A stretch of 64,000 nt of DNA, taken from contig NZ_CP048627.1 of NCBI RefSeq assembly GCF_010669225.1, forward strand, positions 310,001-374,000. Direction: 5' to 3'. Below the pieces are notes generated by a model. The model was not told the DNA's origin. It saw only the letters and a program-made list of their open reading frames with translations, and did no database searches. The position numbers and the translations under genes are program-made. This DNA is from Megamonas funiformis (GTDB taxonomy: Bacteria > Bacillota > Negativicutes > Selenomonadales > Selenomonadaceae). Below, piece by piece: positions 62,053-64,000 of the stretch; position 1 is the first letter of the stretch, and each line of letters begins with the position of its first letter.

Positions 62053-62553
62053 TTAGATGAATTTTTGTAATAAATCTCTAATTTTTTCTTCGCTGTCTAA
62101 ATGACCATATACTGTGCCGTTTATTTTTACTGCTGGAGCAACATCACAAGCACCAAAGCAAGATACTTTTTCTAAAGTGAATTTACCATCATAAGTTACA
62201 GTATCAAAATCAATATTTAAAAGACGACGCAATGTATCAATTAAGAATTCATTATTATTTACTTTACAAGCGATGCTATCGCATACTTCAATTGGGTAAC
62301 GTCCACGAGGTTTATCAGATAAAGTATCGTAGAAAGTTATACAGTCATAAATGACAGAAAGTTTTACGTTAGGAAGTTTTTCTACAATATAGTAAGCTAC
62401 AATTTTAGGAATATAATGTTGGGGAATTTGTTCTTGAACTTCTACTAGAATACCAACAATTTGAGTGTAATCATAATCGTGAGCTTGTAAGATATTATCA
62501 ATTTTTTCTTTGAGTTCATCTGTTAGCTCAAATTTTGTGCTATCCTCAATCAT
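62053..62553 (-). CDS. hydC: Hydrogenase [2Fe-2S] subunit HydC (NuoE-like)
   Basis: 166 aa, thioredoxin-like [2Fe-2S] protein; ligands Cys-x4-Cys (CDSIAC) and Cys-x3-Cys (CFGAC). N-terminal helical part KIDNILQAHDYDYTQIVGILVEVQEQIPQHYIP is typical NuoE. First gene of hydCBAEGF; passes electrons between HydB and HydA. Confidence 0.96.
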   Translation of the reverse strand: MIEDSTKFELTDELKEKIDNILQAHDYDYTQIVGILVEVQEQIPQHYIPKIVAYYIVEKLPNVKLSVIYDCITFYDTLSDKPRGRYPIEVCDSIACKVNNNEFLIDTLRRLLNIDFDTVTYDGKFTLEKVSCFGACDVAPAVKINGTVYGHLDSEEKIRDLLQKFI

Positions 62554-62590
62554 GTCATCAACCTACCTTTATATAATATATACAGATAAT

Positions 62591-62682
62591 AATTTTACTT
62601 AACTGACTAAATAAAATTTATGTTAGTAATATATTAACATAATTTAGATTTAGAGTGAATATAAAAAAGTGTAAACTTTACA
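62591..62682. promoter_or_regulatory. Cluster of inverted repeats upstream of the hyd operon
   Basis: Three symmetric elements within 92 bases before hydC: an imperfect 28-base palindrome (62591-62601 with 62608-62618, one mismatch per arm), ATGTTA-N9-TAACAT (62620-62640) and TGTAAA-C-TTTACA (62670-62682). The second resembles a Rex box but has the wrong spacing. They probably bind redox- or growth-phase regulators of the hydrogenase. Confidence 0.5.
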
Positions 62683-62695
62683 ATTAAATTAAGAG

Positions 62696-62742
62696 TGTAA
62701 AAAATAAGAGCATTGATTAATATAATGCTCTTATTTTTTACA
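62696..62742 (-). terminator. Terminator of the altronate-dehydratase-type gene
   Basis: 19-bp perfect stem (62696-62714 with 62724-62742), nine-base loop, T-run on the minus strand, 58 bases past the gene end. Confidence 0.93.
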
Positions 62743-62799
62743 TTTTATTAGTTGATTTTTTATTCAGATAAATTTATTTTAAATAATAATATATTACTA

Positions 62800-64000
62800 T
62801 TATTCAGTAATACCATCTTTCATTATAGCTATTTCATTGAAATGCATTTGTTCAGATTTTGTTAATTTACCTGAAATAATAGTTAATATATAATCAAATA
62901 GTTCATTACGAAGTTTTTCCATAGAGGATTTTTCAATTAATTCGCCTGCATTAAAGTCAATCCATTTGGATTTATGCTGTGCTAATTTACTATTGGTTGC
63001 TATCTTAATAGTAGGAACAATTGTACCCCATGGTGTACCACGTCCTGTAGAGAATAAGATTATTTGACAGCCAGAAGCTGCTAAAGCTGTTGTAGATACT
63101 GAATCATTGCCAGGAGCATTTAATAATTGAAGACCTACTTTATTGATAGTATCGCCATAATCTAATACATCAACAATAGGAGCATGACCACCTTTTTGAA
63201 CACAGCCCAAAGATTTGTCTTCTAAAGTAGTAATTCCACCAGCCTTATTACCTGGAGAGGGATTATCAGATATAGGTTGGTCATAACGTTTAAAATATTG
63301 TTTAAAATTATTGATTAAATCCACCGTTTTGTGAAAAATATCTTCATTAATAGCTCTATTCATTAATAAAGTTTCAGCACCAAACATTTCAGGAACTTCA
63401 GTAAGCACAGTAGTAGCACCACTACCAATAGCTAAGTCTGACAATTCACCAATTAAAGGATTAGCTGTAATGCCAGAAAAGCCATCAGAACCACCACATT
63501 TTAGACCAATGCGTAGTTTACTAATAGGACAAGTAGTTCTAGTGTATTTATTGGCAAATGTAGCTAATTCTGTTAGTAGTTGCTTCCCGATGATATCTTC
63601 ATCTTCAACTTCTTGAGTTACTAAAAATTTAACACGGTCAGAATTGTAATTACCAAGAATTTTTTTAAATTCAGTTAGATTATTGTTTTCACAGCCAAGA
63701 CTGATGACTAATACTGCACCAGCATTAGGATGATTAACAATATCAGCTAAAATTTTTTGAGTCATTTGATAATCTTTGCCGATTTGTGAACAACCATAAG
63801 GGTGAGTAATGCCAATACAGTCATCAATATTAGGATAATTTTTTATTAATTCTTTACCGATTTTTTCAAGGTAACGAACGGTACTGGTAACGCAATTTAC
63901 TGTAGGTACAATCCATAAATTATTACGAATGCCAACATCACCATTTTCTCGTTGATAACCTTTGAAGGTGCAGTTTTCAATTTTAGGTAAATTTGATATT
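62800..64000 (-). CDS. Altronate/galactarate dehydratase family protein (UxaA-type), 5'-truncated
   Basis: The frame is open from the window edge to the stop at 62800: 399 residues visible. Residues before the first internal Met (63765) continue the family: FKGYQRENGDVGIRNNLWIVPTVNCV and IGITHPYGCSQIGKDYQ. Later signatures are SLGCENNN, IGLKCGGSDGFSGITANP and STGRGTPWGTIVPTIKIATN. UxaA-type enzymes are iron-dependent dehydratases of D-altronate or related aldonates in uronate breakdown. The N-terminal SAF region lies outside the window or is a separate gene. The exact substrate is undetermined. Confidence 0.9.
   Translation of the reverse strand, partial: ISNLPKIENCTFKGYQRENGDVGIRNNLWIVPTVNCVTSTVRYLEKIGKELIKNYPNIDDCIGITHPYGCSQIGKDYQMTQKILADIVNHPNAGAVLVISLGCENNNLTEFKKILGNYNSDRVKFLVTQEVEDEDIIGKQLLTELATFANKYTRTTCPISKLRIGLKCGGSDGFSGITANPLIGELSDLAIGSGATTVLTEVPEMFGAETLLMNRAINEDIFHKTVDLINNFKQYFKRYDQPISDNPSPGNKAGGITTLEDKSLGCVQKGGHAPIVDVLDYGDTINKVGLQLLNAPGNDSVSTTALAASGCQIILFSTGRGTPWGTIVPTIKIATNSKLAQHKSKWIDFNAGELIEKSSMEKLRNELFDYILTIISGKLTKSEQMHFNEIAIMKDGITE

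Noticed and set aside
62620-62640. Rex operator upstream of hydC
   Set aside because: Half-sites ATGTTA/TAACAT resemble a Rex box but the nine-base spacing differs from the expected arrangement, so I list it only as an inverted repeat.
1-64000. CRISPR arrays, insertion sequences, prophage genes
   Set aside because: No regularly spaced repeats, transposase, integrase or phage structural genes were seen on either strand.

Overview
The window is a gene-dense, low-GC (roughly one-third G+C) bacterial chromosome segment with no insertion sequence, integrase, phage gene or CRISPR array that I can recognise. The gene set fits a Bacillota member: PolC replicase, a dnaG-rpoD pair, a T-box before pheST, mannose-family PTS with a LevR/sigma-54 activator, MqnA, a NADH-type trimeric [FeFe] hydrogenase and a large B12 pathway. 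Secreted proteins and overall style suggest the Negativicutes (Selenomonadales), and a Megamonas-like organism is my best guess. The genus is inference from gene style, not from a marker gene.

Layout. 0-3 kb: end of a cobalamin operon (cobB/cbiA, cobQ/cbiP). 3-8 kb: a small Cys-motif protein with a palindromic operator, a CsoR-type repressor, a pentapeptide-repeat protein, an NRAMP metal transporter, a degenerate FakA-like protein and a secreted NlpC/P60 hydrolase. 8-14 kb: levR and a sigma-54-dependent mannose-family PTS operon (IIA-IIB-IIC-IID) with visible upstream activator sites. 14-16.4 kb: mqnA, an orphan dhaL, and a 0.7-kb stretch with promoter and terminator but no convincing gene (candidate ncRNA). 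16-20 kb: trmB-ftsW, a TauE/SafE permease and panE. 20-22.6 kb: an arsenic cassette (arsR, arsP-like permease, arsC, chloramphenicol-acetyltransferase homologue). 22.6-26.4 kb: pheS-pheT under a T-box. 26.6-29.8 kb: a divergent lactate-dehydrogenase-family enzyme, an MFS transporter and a GntR regulator. 29.8-33 kb: trmK-nif3-thiE-acetyltransferase. 33-38.7 kb: a NagE-like PTS, a YuiD-like protein, three tRNAs, rpoD and dnaG.

38.9-47.4 kb: an acyltransferase, brnQ, then cobU-cobS-cobC running into polC. 47.5-55 kb: ribF, two secreted proteins of unknown function, greA-lysS, a second acetyltransferase with AraC regulator, a LysE exporter, a GNAT enzyme and an AdoMet-decarboxylase-like protein without its pyruvoyl serine. 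55.3-62.6 kb: one operon, hydC-hydB-hydA-hydE-hydG-hydF, holding the hydrogenase and all three maturases. 62.8 kb to the end: an altronate/galactarate-dehydratase-type gene cut by the window edge.

How the parts fit: an anaerobic sugar fermenter that imports hexoses by PTS (mannose-family and GlcNAc/glucose family), may degrade uronates through a UxaA-type dehydratase, disposes of NADH as H2 through HydABC, makes adenosylcobalamin, and carries arsenic defence. The most interesting deviations are a PolC lacking the inserted DnaQ-like exonuclease but keeping all PHP metal ligands, an AdoMetDC homologue with S63G and H68R, a FakA-like protein with a damaged metal site, and the unexplained transcription unit at 15.75-16.34 kb.
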